Of a DNA stretch of 64,000 nt, positions 54,593 to 63,068 are shown in pieces. The translations under genes were made by a program, and so were the position numbers. Source of the stretch: Novispirillum itersonii subsp. itersonii ATCC 12639 (GTDB lineage: Bacteria > Pseudomonadota > Alphaproteobacteria > Rhodospirillales > Rhodospirillaceae). Numbering within the stretch: position 1 is the stretch's first letter; the number at the start of each line of letters is the position of its first letter. Where the stretch lies: NCBI RefSeq assembly GCF_000381985.1, contig NZ_KB907351.1:1-64000 (forward strand), written 5' to 3'. Under the pieces are notes generated by a model, which was not told the origin of the DNA, ran no database searches, and saw nothing but the letters and a program-made list of their open reading frames with translations.

Positions 54593-55607
54593 CACCGCCC
54601 TGTCCCTGCTTCTGGACCACACGGGAGCCAGCGCCGCCGCGCTGGTCGCTGCCGCCGTGCTGCTGGATGCCATCATCGGTGACCCCCCGGCACTATACCG
54701 CCGCATCCCCCACCCCGTGGTGTTATATGGGGCCCTGATCAGCCACCTTGAAAAAGCCCTGAACCAGCCGCGTTTTGGGCGCGGCCTGCGCCGGGCCGGG
54801 GGAATCCTGCTGCTGCTGATCCTGCTGACGGTGAGTCTGGGGGTTGGTTGCGGGCTCAGCTGGGCAGCGGCACAATGGCCCTGGATGCTGGCCGTCAATG
54901 CACTGGTGGCGATGACCCTGATCGCTCAGAAGAGCCTTTATCAGCATGTCGTCGCCGTTGCCGATGCCCTGACGACAGACGGACTGGACGGGGGGCGGAC
55001 TGCGGTCTCGATGATTGTCGGGCGCGATGTCACCCAACTCGACAGCGCCGGGGTTAGCCGCGCCGCGATTGAAAGCGCCGCCGAAAATTTCTCCGATGGG
55101 GTCACTGCCCCGGTTTTCTGGCTGGCCCTCGGGGGGCTGCCCGGCCTGATGGCCTACAAAGCCGTCAATACCCTCGACTCGATGGTTGGCCACCGTTCAG
55201 ACCGGTACCGGGATTTTGGCTGGGCCTCTGCCCGCTTTGATGATCTCGTCAATCTGCTTCCCGCCCGCCTGTCCGGCCTTCTGCTGTGTGCCGCTGCCCT
55301 GTTCTGCCCCGGTACACAGCCGGGGCCCGCCCTGCGGGTCATGCTGCGCGATGCGGGGAAACACCGCAGCCCCAACGCCGGCTGGCCGGAGTCCGCGATG
55401 GCCGGTGCCCTCGGGCTGAAACTCGCGGGCCCCCGCCTTTACCCGGGATACCGGGTGGACGACCCCTTCATCGGGGACGGCACCCCGGATGCGACCCCGG
55501 ATGCCATCCGCAGGGCCCTGCGGCTGATGACCCTGGCCTGTCTTTTCAACGGCGGCATCGCCGTCATGCTGTCTCTTGCCGTTCACCGGGCTGCCGCCCT
55601 ATTCTGA
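54573..55607 (+). CDS. cobD: Adenosylcobinamide-phosphate synthase
   Basis: A 344-residue membrane enzyme (CbiB/CobD) attaching the aminopropanol arm to adenosylcobyric acid late in cobalamin synthesis. Motifs: LLDAIIGDPPALYRRIPHPV near the start, MIVGRDVTQLDSAGVSRAAIES, ENFSDGVTAPVFW, YKAVNTLDSMVGHRSDRY and SPNAGWPESAMAGAL are all diagnostic. ATG 54573 overlaps uppP by 20 bases; a TTG at 54561 is less likely. cobQ, which makes its substrate, lies at the right edge of the window. Confidence 0.95.
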   Translation: MTSSGSDTALSLLLDHTGASAAALVAAAVLLDAIIGDPPALYRRIPHPVVLYGALISHLEKALNQPRFGRGLRRAGGILLLLILLTVSLGVGCGLSWAAAQWPWMLAVNALVAMTLIAQKSLYQHVVAVADALTTDGLDGGRTAVSMIVGRDVTQLDSAGVSRAAIESAAENFSDGVTAPVFWLALGGLPGLMAYKAVNTLDSMVGHRSDRYRDFGWASARFDDLVNLLPARLSGLLLCAAALFCPGTQPGPALRVMLRDAGKHRSPNAGWPESAMAGALGLKLAGPRLYPGYRVDDPFIGDGTPDATPDAIRRALRLMTLACLFNGGIAVMLSLAVHRAAALF

Positions 55608-55633
55608 AGCGCGCCCCCGACCTGAGGTTTCGC

Positions 55634-56185
55634 ATGCCCCCGATGTTCCGTTCTCTGTTGCGTTCCGGTGCCCTCTGCGCCCTGATGGCCCTGTCCATCG
55701 CCCCTGAAGGCCACGCTGCCGAGACCAAAACCCTTGGGGTGTTCGGGTCATGGACCGCCTATTCCTTCACTGAGAATGGCAAACAGGTGTGCTACATGGC
55801 GGCCCGCCCCAGCAAGGCGGACGGCAACTTCGCCAGCCGTGGTGACATTTATGCCCTGATCACCCATCGCCCCGGTCAGAAAAGCCTCAACGTCTTTTCC
55901 ATTGTTGCCGGATACGCCTATTCGATGGACAGTGAAGACTTGGTGCAGGTCAGTATCGGCAAGCGGATCTTCAAACTGTTCACGCAGGGAGAACGGGCCT
56001 GGACCCATGACGACAAGGCCGATCAGGCCCTGTCTGATGCAATCCGGAAAGGCGGCGCCGACATGATCGTGCGCGGCAAGTCGATGCGTAATGCCGAAAC
56101 CGTCGATACCTATTCTCTGATCGGCGCCCCGAAAGCGCTGGAAGCCATTGATTCTGCCTGCGGCGTAAAACCCACAGGATCATAA
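55634..56185 (+). CDS. Invasion-associated locus B (IalB)-like protein
   Basis: A 183-residue exported protein. A signal peptide (LLRSGALCALMALSIAPEGHA) precedes a mature domain with LGVFGSWTAYSFTENGKQVCYMAARP and a late Cys in DSACGVKP, likely a disulfide. This pattern fits the IalB family, common in alphaproteobacteria with unclear function, despite the name from Bartonella. ATG 55634 has GAGG six bases upstream. It is 26 bases behind cobD and 132 bases ahead of rlmN, an ialB-rlmN neighbourhood often seen in this class. Confidence 0.82.
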   Translation: MPPMFRSLLRSGALCALMALSIAPEGHAAETKTLGVFGSWTAYSFTENGKQVCYMAARPSKADGNFASRGDIYALITHRPGQKSLNVFSIVAGYAYSMDSEDLVQVSIGKRIFKLFTQGERAWTHDDKADQALSDAIRKGGADMIVRGKSMRNAETVDTYSLIGAPKALEAIDSACGVKPTGS

Positions 56186-56317
56186 TTCCGGCGGATTGGG
56201 TTTTTCTGACTGCCGGCAAGCACAGGGTTTCCTTTTACTCCACCCCGACAGACAGTGGTAAATCGCCACGAATAAAAGGCCTTTCGCCGGGGGCTGAATG
56301 CGCCTATAACCCCGGCC

Positions 56318-57532
56318 ATGACTGACACCACCATCATGAAAACCGCCGTCACGCCGGATCCGGCTCCGGGCGACGCTGCGGCGCTGAACAACCCCGATGC
56401 AGAGGGCCGCGAGGATCTCATCGGGCTGTCGCGGGAACAGCTTGCCGGGCGTCTGGCCGCCATGGGAGAAAAGTCCTTCCGGGCCGGTCAGGTGTGGGCG
56501 TGGCTGTATAACCGGGGTATCCGCGATATCGACGGGATGAGCAACATCTCGAAGGAAACCCGCGCCAAGATGAAGGAGCGGTTCCATATCAGCCGCCCGC
56601 AGGTCAGCCGCGAACTGACATCCGCCGACTCCACCCGCAAATGGCTGCTGAAGTACCGCGACGGGCAGGAAGCTGAGACGGTCTACATCCCGGACGATGA
56701 CCGGGGCGCTGTCTGCGTTTCCACACAGGTCGGCTGTACCCTGACCTGCCGGTTCTGCCACACCGGCACCCAGATGCTGGTCCGCAACCTCTCGGCAGGG
56801 GAAATCGTCGGCCAGTTCATGGTGGCCCGCGACTCCTACGGCGAGTGGCCGACCCCCAACGAGACCGGCCGCCTGCTGTCCAACGTTGTGGTGATGGGCA
56901 TGGGGGAACCCCTGTTCAACTATGACGCCACGGTCACCGCCCTGCGGATTCTGTCAGATCCCGAAGGTCTGGCCCTGTCAAAGCGGCGCATCACCCTGTC
57001 AACGTCCGGTGTGGTGCCGCGCATGTATGATCTGGGCAATGACGTCGGCGTCAATCTGGCCGTCAGCCTGCACGCCGCCACAGATGACGTGCGTGACGTG
57101 ATCATGCCGATCAACAAGAAGTGGCCGCTGAAAGAGCTGATGCAGGCCTGCCGGGATTATCCCGGTGCCAGCAATGCCCGGCGCATCACCTTTGAATATA
57201 TCATGCTCAAAGGGATCAATGATTCTGACGCCGATGCCCGCCAGCTGGCGCGTCTGGTCAGGGGGATCCCTTGCAAGTTTAACCTGATCCCCTTCAACAA
57301 ATGGCCGGGATCTGATTTTGAATGCTCTGACTGGGCACGGATCGAACGCTTCTCAGACATTCTGGCCGAACACGGATACTCCGCACCGGTCCGGAAACCA
57401 CGGGGCCGGGATATTCTTGCCGCCTGCGGTCAGCTGAAAAGCGAGAGCCAGCGCGAACGCCTGACACAGTTGAAAGCCCGCCGTGCGGCGGGGATTGATG
57501 ATGAGGATCACGGGGAAACTGCAGCGCAGTAA
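56318..57532 (+). CDS. rlmN: Dual-specificity 23S rRNA/tRNA adenine-C2 methyltransferase
   Basis: A 404-residue radical-SAM enzyme methylating A2503 of 23S rRNA and A37 of some tRNAs. The cluster motif CTLTCRFC binds the 4Fe-4S. Other blocks are SNVVVMGMGEPLFNYD, RRITLSTSGVVPRM, LAVSLHAATDDVRD and NLIPFNKWPGSDF, and the second catalytic Cys is in ILAACGQL. The first 30 residues are variable, and an ATG at 56336 is an alternative start. A terminator follows. Confidence 0.97.
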   Translation: MTDTTIMKTAVTPDPAPGDAAALNNPDAEGREDLIGLSREQLAGRLAAMGEKSFRAGQVWAWLYNRGIRDIDGMSNISKETRAKMKERFHISRPQVSRELTSADSTRKWLLKYRDGQEAETVYIPDDDRGAVCVSTQVGCTLTCRFCHTGTQMLVRNLSAGEIVGQFMVARDSYGEWPTPNETGRLLSNVVVMGMGEPLFNYDATVTALRILSDPEGLALSKRRITLSTSGVVPRMYDLGNDVGVNLAVSLHAATDDVRDVIMPINKKWPLKELMQACRDYPGASNARRITFEYIMLKGINDSDADARQLARLVRGIPCKFNLIPFNKWPGSDFECSDWARIERFSDILAEHGYSAPVRKPRGRDILAACGQLKSESQRERLTQLKARRAAGIDDEDHGETAAQ

Positions 57533-57556
57533 GTCTCTGTTTTCTTTATGCCTGAT

Positions 57557-57594
57557 AAACCCCTGTCTTTGGTTGGACAGGGGTTTTTCGTTTT
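57557..57594 (+). terminator. Terminator of rlmN
   Basis: AAACCCCTGTC (57557-57567) pairs with GACAGGGGTTT (57576-57586), followed by TTCGTTTT. Confidence 0.93.
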
Positions 57595-57686
57595 CAGGGA
57601 TGTTCGTACCTGTTGACTCTGCAACCGTTTATTTCGCTTTTGCACACTTCCGATGTGCGTTTGATTGCATTTGAAAGTTCACAAAA

Positions 57687-57720
57687 CTGAAATTTTTCTG
57701 TAACGTTCGCGGTCTATAAA
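57687..57720 (+). promoter_or_regulatory. Pho-box-like element and -10 of the ugp operon
   Basis: CTGAAAT-TTTT-CTGTAAC (57687-57704) resembles the PhoB box CTGTCAT-N4-CTGTCAT, with two seven-base half-sites eleven bases apart. TATAAA (57715-57720) lies exactly ten bases downstream, the spacing found at PhoB-activated promoters where the box replaces the -35. ugpB starts 68 bases later. Confidence 0.65.
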
Positions 57721-57788
57721 ACCGGGGCCCCCGAAGGCATACGTTTGCAACGGGTCCGCCGTCGGACCAACCGCGAGGAAACGCCGCA

Positions 57789-59111
57789 ATGAAATTCCGC
57801 TCTCTGACTCTCGCCACCGCATCGGTGGCCGCCACTCTGGCGATGGGCACCGGCGCGAACGCCGCGACCGAAATCCAGTTCTGGCATGCCATGGGCGGCG
57901 AACTGGGCGCCAAGGTTCAGGAAATCGCCGACAAGTTCAACGCCAGCCAGGCGGACTACAAGGTGGTGCCGGTTTTCAAGGGCACCTACACCGAAACGAT
58001 GACCGGGGCGATCACCGCCTTCCGTGCCAAGCAGCAGCCGCATATCGTGCAGGTGTTTGAAGTCGGCACCGCCACCATGATGGCGGCACAGGGTGCGGTG
58101 TACCCGGTTTATCAGCTGATGGCTGATGCCAAGCTGCCGTTTGACGCAAAGTCCTATCTGCAGGCTGTGTCCGGGTATTATACCGACACCAACGGCAACA
58201 TGCTGTCGATGCCGTTCAACAGCTCGACCCCGGTGCTGTATTATAACAAGACCGCCTTCGCCAAGGCCGGTCTTGATCCGAATACCCCGCCGAAGACCTG
58301 GAAAGATGTCGAAACCTACAGCGAAAAGCTGCTGGCCGCCGGGTACAAGTGCGGCTTCTCCACCGGCTGGATGCCGTGGGTGCAGATGGAGACCTTCCTC
58401 GCCCTGCATAACCAGCCGATCGGCACCAAAGGCAACGGTTTCGGCGGGCTGGATACCGAACTGACCGTCAACGGCCCGCTGGAACTGCGCCACATCACCA
58501 ACATGGCGGAATGGGCCAAGAAAGGCATCTTCAAGTACACCGGTCGCCGCTCCGACGGGGCACCGTCCTTCTATAACGAAGAATGCACCATGTACATGAA
58601 CAGCTCCGGCGGGTATGCCGGGGTGAAGGCCAATGCCAAAACCTTCGAATTCGGCGTCGGCATGCTGCCGTACTATGATGACGTGAAGGGTGCCCCGCAG
58701 AACTCCATCATCGGCGGGGCCGCGCTGTGGGTTCTGAAGGGCCACAAGGCTGAAGACTACAAGGGCGTCGGCCAGTTCTTCAACTTCATCTCCAAGCCGG
58801 AAATTCAGGCTGACTGGCATCAGGTCACCGGCTATCTGCCGATCACCACCGCCGCCTACGAGCTGAGCAAGGCCCAGGGCTTCTATGACAGAAACCCCGG
58901 CACCGACATGTCCGTCCGTCAGATCAACCTGAATCCGCCAACCGAAAACTCCAAGGGTCTGCGCTTCGGTAACTATGCCCAGATCCGTGACGTGATCGAC
59001 GAAGAACTGGAAGGCGTGTGGTCGGGCCAGAAGACCCCGAAGGACGCGCTGGATTCCATCGTCAAGCGCGGCAACGATCTGCTGCGTAAGTTTGAAAAGA
59101 CCAACGGTTAA
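57789..59111 (+). CDS. ugpB: sn-Glycerol-3-phosphate ABC transporter, substrate-binding protein
   Basis: A 440-residue periplasmic binding protein. A signal peptide (LTLATASVAATLAMGTGANA) leads into the mature domain with TEIQFWHAMGGELGAKVQEI, a family hallmark. Other blocks are PFNSSTPVLYYNKTAFAKAGLDP, GFSTGWMPWVQMETFLA and IGGAALWVLKGH. It delivers glycerol-3-phosphate or glycerophosphodiesters to UgpAE. AGGAAA lies about ten bases before the ATG. It leads the ugpB-A-E-C operon, and a hairpin behind it may raise its share of mRNA. Confidence 0.96.
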   Translation: MKFRSLTLATASVAATLAMGTGANAATEIQFWHAMGGELGAKVQEIADKFNASQADYKVVPVFKGTYTETMTGAITAFRAKQQPHIVQVFEVGTATMMAAQGAVYPVYQLMADAKLPFDAKSYLQAVSGYYTDTNGNMLSMPFNSSTPVLYYNKTAFAKAGLDPNTPPKTWKDVETYSEKLLAAGYKCGFSTGWMPWVQMETFLALHNQPIGTKGNGFGGLDTELTVNGPLELRHITNMAEWAKKGIFKYTGRRSDGAPSFYNEECTMYMNSSGGYAGVKANAKTFEFGVGMLPYYDDVKGAPQNSIIGGAALWVLKGHKAEDYKGVGQFFNFISKPEIQADWHQVTGYLPITTAAYELSKAQGFYDRNPGTDMSVRQINLNPPTENSKGLRFGNYAQIRDVIDEELEGVWSGQKTPKDALDSIVKRGNDLLRKFEKTNG

Positions 59112-59126
59112 TTCCTCCTCGTGAAA

Positions 59127-59160
59127 GGTGCGGGGATGCGGTGACGCATCCCCGCCTTTC
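59127..59160 (+). terminator. Intercistronic hairpin between ugpB and ugpA
   Basis: GCGGGGATGCG (59130-59140) pairs with CGCATCCCCGC (59145-59155) around a four-base loop, followed by CTTTCCGTTTT. Probably a partial terminator or 3' stabiliser that makes binding protein more abundant than the permease. Confidence 0.75.
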
Positions 59161-59312
59161 CGTTTTCGGGCGCGCCGGTAACGGCCTCCCGGCCGGGGCC
59201 GGGCCTTACAGCCCCGCCCCCGCCCCGCTCCCTACATCCTCTTGCTTCACCGGGTCTGTCCGTGACCGGACGGCCCCAGTCCTGCAACGCATAACGTCTT
59301 CGGGTTGGCGCA

Positions 59313-60194
59313 ATGCACCAGAGCTCCCCCTTCAATCACCGGCTGCTGCCGTATCTGCTGGTCCTGCCGCAGATCGCAGTCACGCTGGCCTTCTTTATCT
59401 GGCCTGCCCTGAATGCGGTCTGGCTGTCCACCCGGCAGGAGGATGCCTTCGGCCTGAGCAGCGAGTTTGTCGGGCTGGAGCATTACATCGCCATTTTCCA
59501 CGACGGCACCTATACCCGCGCACTGGTCAACACGGCGGTGTTCAGCACCGGCGTGACCGTGGTGTCGCTGGCCCTGGCCCTGCTGCTGGCGGTCATGGCA
59601 GACCGTGTCGTACGGGGGGCAATGGTCTACAAGACCCTGCTGATCTGGCCCTATGCCGTCGCGCCTGCGGTTGCCGGGGTGATCTGGTGGCTGGCCTTCA
59701 ACCCCTCCATCGGGGTGGTTGCGTATTTCATCAACATTCTGGGCTATGACTGGAACCACCTGATCAAAGCCCGTGACGCGATGATGCTGGTTATCTTTGC
59801 CGCTGCCTGGAAGCAGATCAGCTACAATTTCCTGTTCTTCCTTGCCGGTCTGCAGGCAATTCCGCGGTCGTTGATCGAAGCCGCCGCCCTTGATGGCGCC
59901 AGCCCCTTCCGCCGCTTCTGGACCGTGATTTTCCCGCTGCTGTCGCCGACCACCTTCTTCCTGCTGGTCGTCAACATCATCTATGCCTTCTTCGATACCT
60001 TCGCCCTGATTCACGCCACCACGGCGGGTGGCCCTGCCGGGTCCACCGAGACGCTGGTGCTGAAAGTGTTCATGGACGGGTTCGTCGGCCTCGACCTTGG
60101 CGGCTCTTCGGCCCAGTCGGTGGTGCTGATGGTGATGGTGATGGCGCTGACGGTGGTTCAGTTCCGCTTCGTTGAACGGAAGGTACAGTACTGA
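59313..60194 (+). CDS. ugpA: sn-Glycerol-3-phosphate ABC transporter, permease UgpA
   Basis: A 293-residue inner-membrane permease with about six helices: LLPYLLVLPQIAVTLAFFIW at the start and FFLLVVNIIYAFFDTFALI late. The EAA loop that contacts the ATPase is IEAAALDGASPFRRFWTVIFP. It pairs with UgpE to form the channel. The start at 59313 follows a 201-base spacer with the intercistronic hairpin; the ribosome site is weak. The stop overlaps the ugpE start (TGATG), so translation is coupled. Confidence 0.95.
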   Translation: MHQSSPFNHRLLPYLLVLPQIAVTLAFFIWPALNAVWLSTRQEDAFGLSSEFVGLEHYIAIFHDGTYTRALVNTAVFSTGVTVVSLALALLLAVMADRVVRGAMVYKTLLIWPYAVAPAVAGVIWWLAFNPSIGVVAYFINILGYDWNHLIKARDAMMLVIFAAAWKQISYNFLFFLAGLQAIPRSLIEAAALDGASPFRRFWTVIFPLLSPTTFFLLVVNIIYAFFDTFALIHATTAGGPAGSTETLVLKVFMDGFVGLDLGGSSAQSVVLMVMVMALTVVQFRFVERKVQY

Positions 60195-61042
60195 TGGTCG
60201 AAAATCGCCCCTGGCTGACCGTAATCGCCCATGTGGTCCTGCTGCTGGGTCTGCTGATCACCGCTTTTCCGGTATGGCTGACCTTTGTCGCCTCGACCCA
60301 CGAAGGCACGGCCCTGACGCAGTTTCCGATGCCGCTGTGGCCGGGCAGCCACTTCCTCGATAACTACGGCACCATCCTGTTCAGCGGCGCCAAGGCCGCC
60401 GGCGGGCAGCCTGTGCTGCTGATGCTCGGCAATTCGCTGATCGTCGCGCTGGGAATCGCGGTCGGCAAGATCGCCATCTCGATCATTGCGGCCTATGCCA
60501 TTGTCTATTTCCGTTTTCCGCTGCGCCAGACTTTCTTCTGGATGATCTTCATGACGCTGATGCTGCCGGTGGAAGTGCGCATCATGCCGACCTTTGAAAT
60601 CACCGCCAATCTTGGTCTGCTCAACAGCTACAGCGGGCTGATCGTTCCGCTGATCGCCAGCGCCACCGCCACCTTCCTGTTCCGTCAGTTCTTCCTGACC
60701 ATCCCGGTAGAGCTGGTGGAAGCCGCAAGGCTGGACGGTGCCGGACCGATCCGGTTCTTCCGTGATGTGCTGCTGCCGCTGTCGCGGACCAACATCGCCG
60801 CGCTGTTCGTGATCCTGTTCATCTATGGCTGGAACCAGTACCTGTGGCCGTTGGTGGTTTCGACCGATCCGTCGCTGACCACCATCATGACCGGCATCAA
60901 CGCGCTGGTCCGCGTGCCGGACTCTGAGCCGCAATGGCATCTGCTGATGGCAATGTCGATGCTGGCAATGCTGCCGCCGATCCTGGTCGTGGTGGTGATG
61001 CAGAAGCTGTTCGTGCGCGGTCTGGTCGAGACCGAGAAATAA
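60194..61042 (+). CDS. ugpE: sn-Glycerol-3-phosphate ABC transporter, permease UgpE
   Basis: A 282-residue partner permease with six helices (VVLLLGLLITAFPVWLTFVA at the start). The EAA loop is LVEAARLDGAGPIRFFRDVLLP, and the family block FWMIFMTLMLPVEVRIMPTFEI is present. Start ATG 60194 overlaps the ugpA stop by one base, with GGAAGG inside the ugpA end as ribosome site. Confidence 0.95.
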   Translation: MVENRPWLTVIAHVVLLLGLLITAFPVWLTFVASTHEGTALTQFPMPLWPGSHFLDNYGTILFSGAKAAGGQPVLLMLGNSLIVALGIAVGKIAISIIAAYAIVYFRFPLRQTFFWMIFMTLMLPVEVRIMPTFEITANLGLLNSYSGLIVPLIASATATFLFRQFFLTIPVELVEAARLDGAGPIRFFRDVLLPLSRTNIAALFVILFIYGWNQYLWPLVVSTDPSLTTIMTGINALVRVPDSEPQWHLLMAMSMLAMLPPILVVVVMQKLFVRGLVETEK

Positions 61043-61114
61043 CCCGATGACGCCCGGCTCCGGCCCTCCCCCCTGCCGCCGGACCGTCAACCTTTGTTTC
61101 TGGAGAGCCGCTCT

Positions 61115-62209
61115 ATGGCGACCGTAGACTTTATCGGGGTCGAAAAGACCTACCCCAACGGCCACAAGGCTATTCATGGGATCAACCTGAACATTACCGA
61201 CGGGGAATTTGTGGTGCTGGTCGGCCCGTCAGGCTGTGGCAAATCCACCCTGCTGCGGATGCTCGCCGGTCTGGAAACCGTGACCGGCGGCGAAATCCGC
61301 ATTGATGGCAAGGTCGTCAACCGGCTTGAACCGGCAGACCGGGACATTGCCATGGTGTTCCAGAACTACGCCCTGTATCCGCATATGAGCGTACGGGAAA
61401 ACATGGCCTATGGTCTGCGCAACCGCAAAACCCCGGTGGACGTGATCGAAAAGCGTGTCGCCGAAGCCGCCAAGGTTCTGGGGCTGGAAGGGATGCTCGA
61501 CCGGAAGCCGAAGCAGCTGTCCGGTGGCCAGCGCCAGCGCGTTGCCATGGGCCGGGCCATTGTACGGGAGCCGAAGGCCTTCCTGTTTGATGAACCGCTG
61601 TCCAATCTTGACGCCAAGCTGCGCGTGCAGATGCGCGTTGAAATCCGCCGCCTGCAGCGGGAACTGAACACCACCGCCATCTACGTCACCCACGATCAGG
61701 TGGAAGCGATGACCATGGCGGATCGGCTGGTGGTGATGCGCGACGGCGTTGCCCAGCAGATTGGCCGCCCGCTGGACGTCTACGCCAAGCCGCGCACCAC
61801 CTATGTCGCCGCCTTCATCGGCAGCCCGGGCATGAACCTGCTGGAAGGTGTGATCTCGGCCGACGGATCTGCCGTTGTTCTGGGTAAAAACGGTGCTATG
61901 GGCCGCAGCATTGCCCTGCCGGTCGCCCGCCCGGGGGAAACCGGCCGCCCGGTCGTGCTGGGGATCCGCCCGGAACACCTGCTGATCAACCCGCAGCAGG
62001 GCGATACCGTCGAAGTCCGTTCGGTTCTGACGGAGCCGCTGGGCGCTGATACCATCAAATACACCCTGCTGCCCGGCTGCGGTCAGTCCCTGACCGTCCG
62101 TCTGCCCGGAACCCATCCGTCGGGTGATACCGATGTGCTGGCGGTCGGCTTCGATCCGGCCCACCTGCACCTGTTTGACGAGGCAACCGGACTGCGGCTG
62201 GAAGACTGA
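61115..62209 (+). CDS. ugpC: sn-Glycerol-3-phosphate ABC transporter, ATP-binding protein UgpC
   Basis: A 364-residue ATPase. Motifs in order: Walker [18 protein letters not shown]-loop [13 protein letters not shown], signature [16 protein letters not shown], Walker [15 protein letters not shown] and H-loop [16 protein letters not shown]. The C-terminal TOBE/MOBE regulatory domain follows ([21 protein letters not shown]). ATG 61115 is preferred to a TTG at 61094, with GGAGAG eight bases upstream. It drives uptake through UgpAE and ends the operon. Confidence 0.96.
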   Translation: MATVDFIGVEKTYPNGHKAIHGINLNITDGEFVVLVGPSGCGKSTLLRMLAGLETVTGGEIRIDGKVVNRLEPADRDIAMVFQNYALYPHMSVRENMAYGLRNRKTPVDVIEKRVAEAAKVLGLEGMLDRKPKQLSGGQRQRVAMGRAIVREPKAFLFDEPLSNLDAKLRVQMRVEIRRLQRELNTTAIYVTHDQVEAMTMADRLVVMRDGVAQQIGRPLDVYAKPRTTYVAAFIGSPGMNLLEGVISADGSAVVLGKNGAMGRSIALPVARPGETGRPVVLGIRPEHLLINPQQGDTVEVRSVLTEPLGADTIKYTLLPGCGQSLTVRLPGTHPSGDTDVLAVGFDPAHLHLFDEATGLRLED

Positions 62210-62238
62210 TCTTTCAGCCCCACGGTTGTTTTCCGCAG

Positions 62239-62275
62239 ACGGCGGGCCGGTTTCCTCCCCCGGCCCGCCGTTTCG
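62239..62275 (+). terminator. Terminator of the ugp operon
   Basis: A 12-bp GC-rich stem (62239-62250 with 62260-62271), followed by TTC, 30 bases after ugpC. Confidence 0.75.
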
Positions 62276-62423
62276 CATGTCCCGGACAGTCGGCCCCTAC
62301 AGCGCGGTATTTAAATACCAAAGGTTGAATTTTCACACGACGGAGTTGCATCCCGCGTGGGACAGACGCACACTGGCATCCGGGCAAAGCGCACGGACTT
62401 TGGCAACAGACGGACTGTCCATC

Positions 62424-63068
62424 ATGATTCCTGTCCGGGTCGGCAACAGCATTCTTGATCATGACCACGCAGAACTCTCCTGCCTTCTGGAGGATCTGCA
62501 CGCCCTATGGATCAACCGCTGTGGCGGCGCAGCGATCCTGACCGGACTGATCCGCTTTGAAGAGGTCCTCTGCGCGCATTTCGCCGTCGAGGAAGCAATC
62601 CTGCGCGGCTGCGCTTATGCAGGACTGGCCCATCACCAAGCCCAGCACAGGGCCTTCCTGACCGAAGTGGCTCACTTCCGGCGGCAGCTGTCGCCACATC
62701 CGGTGACGGAGGGGGAACGCCCCCTGCACGCCTTTGACATCGCATCGCGGCTGTCAGATCTGCTGTATGCCCATGAGCTGGTTGAAGACAGTGCCTATGT
62801 TCCGGCCCTGCTCGCTCCCCCCGCTATCGCGGCGGAGACCATTGATCAAAGCCTGACCCCTCTGGTGCAGGAAGCGGCAGCCCTGAAGACACGCCAGCCA
62901 GACCCGATGCCTCCCACTCTCGCGAGCAATGCACCGGCCTTGACACCGCAGGCCGCACATGCCCTGTCACGTCTGATCCGGGGTCTGGCGGGCGGTGAGC
63001 TGGTACCGGAGCAGATCGCCACCGAATTTTTGCCTTATTGGCTGGAAAAGCCGGCCACCGGAGCCTGA
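62424..63068 (+). CDS. Hemerythrin-like protein
   Basis: A 214-residue protein with an N-terminal hemerythrin domain and a short helical C-terminal extension. Ligands match the bacteriohemerythrin pattern: His13 or His15 (ILDHDHAEL), H52-x3-E56 (HFAVEE), H71-x3-H75 (HHQAQH) and H117-x4-D122 (HELVED). Such domains bind two irons and carry or sense oxygen or nitric oxide. It lacks a signal or membrane segment. I chose ATG 62424, where the domain begins, over upstream in-frame starts reading into the ugp terminator. Its end overlaps cobQ tail to tail by 34 bases. A separate promoter is likely, since the ugp terminator precedes it. Confidence 0.82.
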   Translation: MIPVRVGNSILDHDHAELSCLLEDLHALWINRCGGAAILTGLIRFEEVLCAHFAVEEAILRGCAYAGLAHHQAQHRAFLTEVAHFRRQLSPHPVTEGERPLHAFDIASRLSDLLYAHELVEDSAYVPALLAPPAIAAETIDQSLTPLVQEAAALKTRQPDPMPPTLASNAPALTPQAAHALSRLIRGLAGGELVPEQIATEFLPYWLEKPATGA

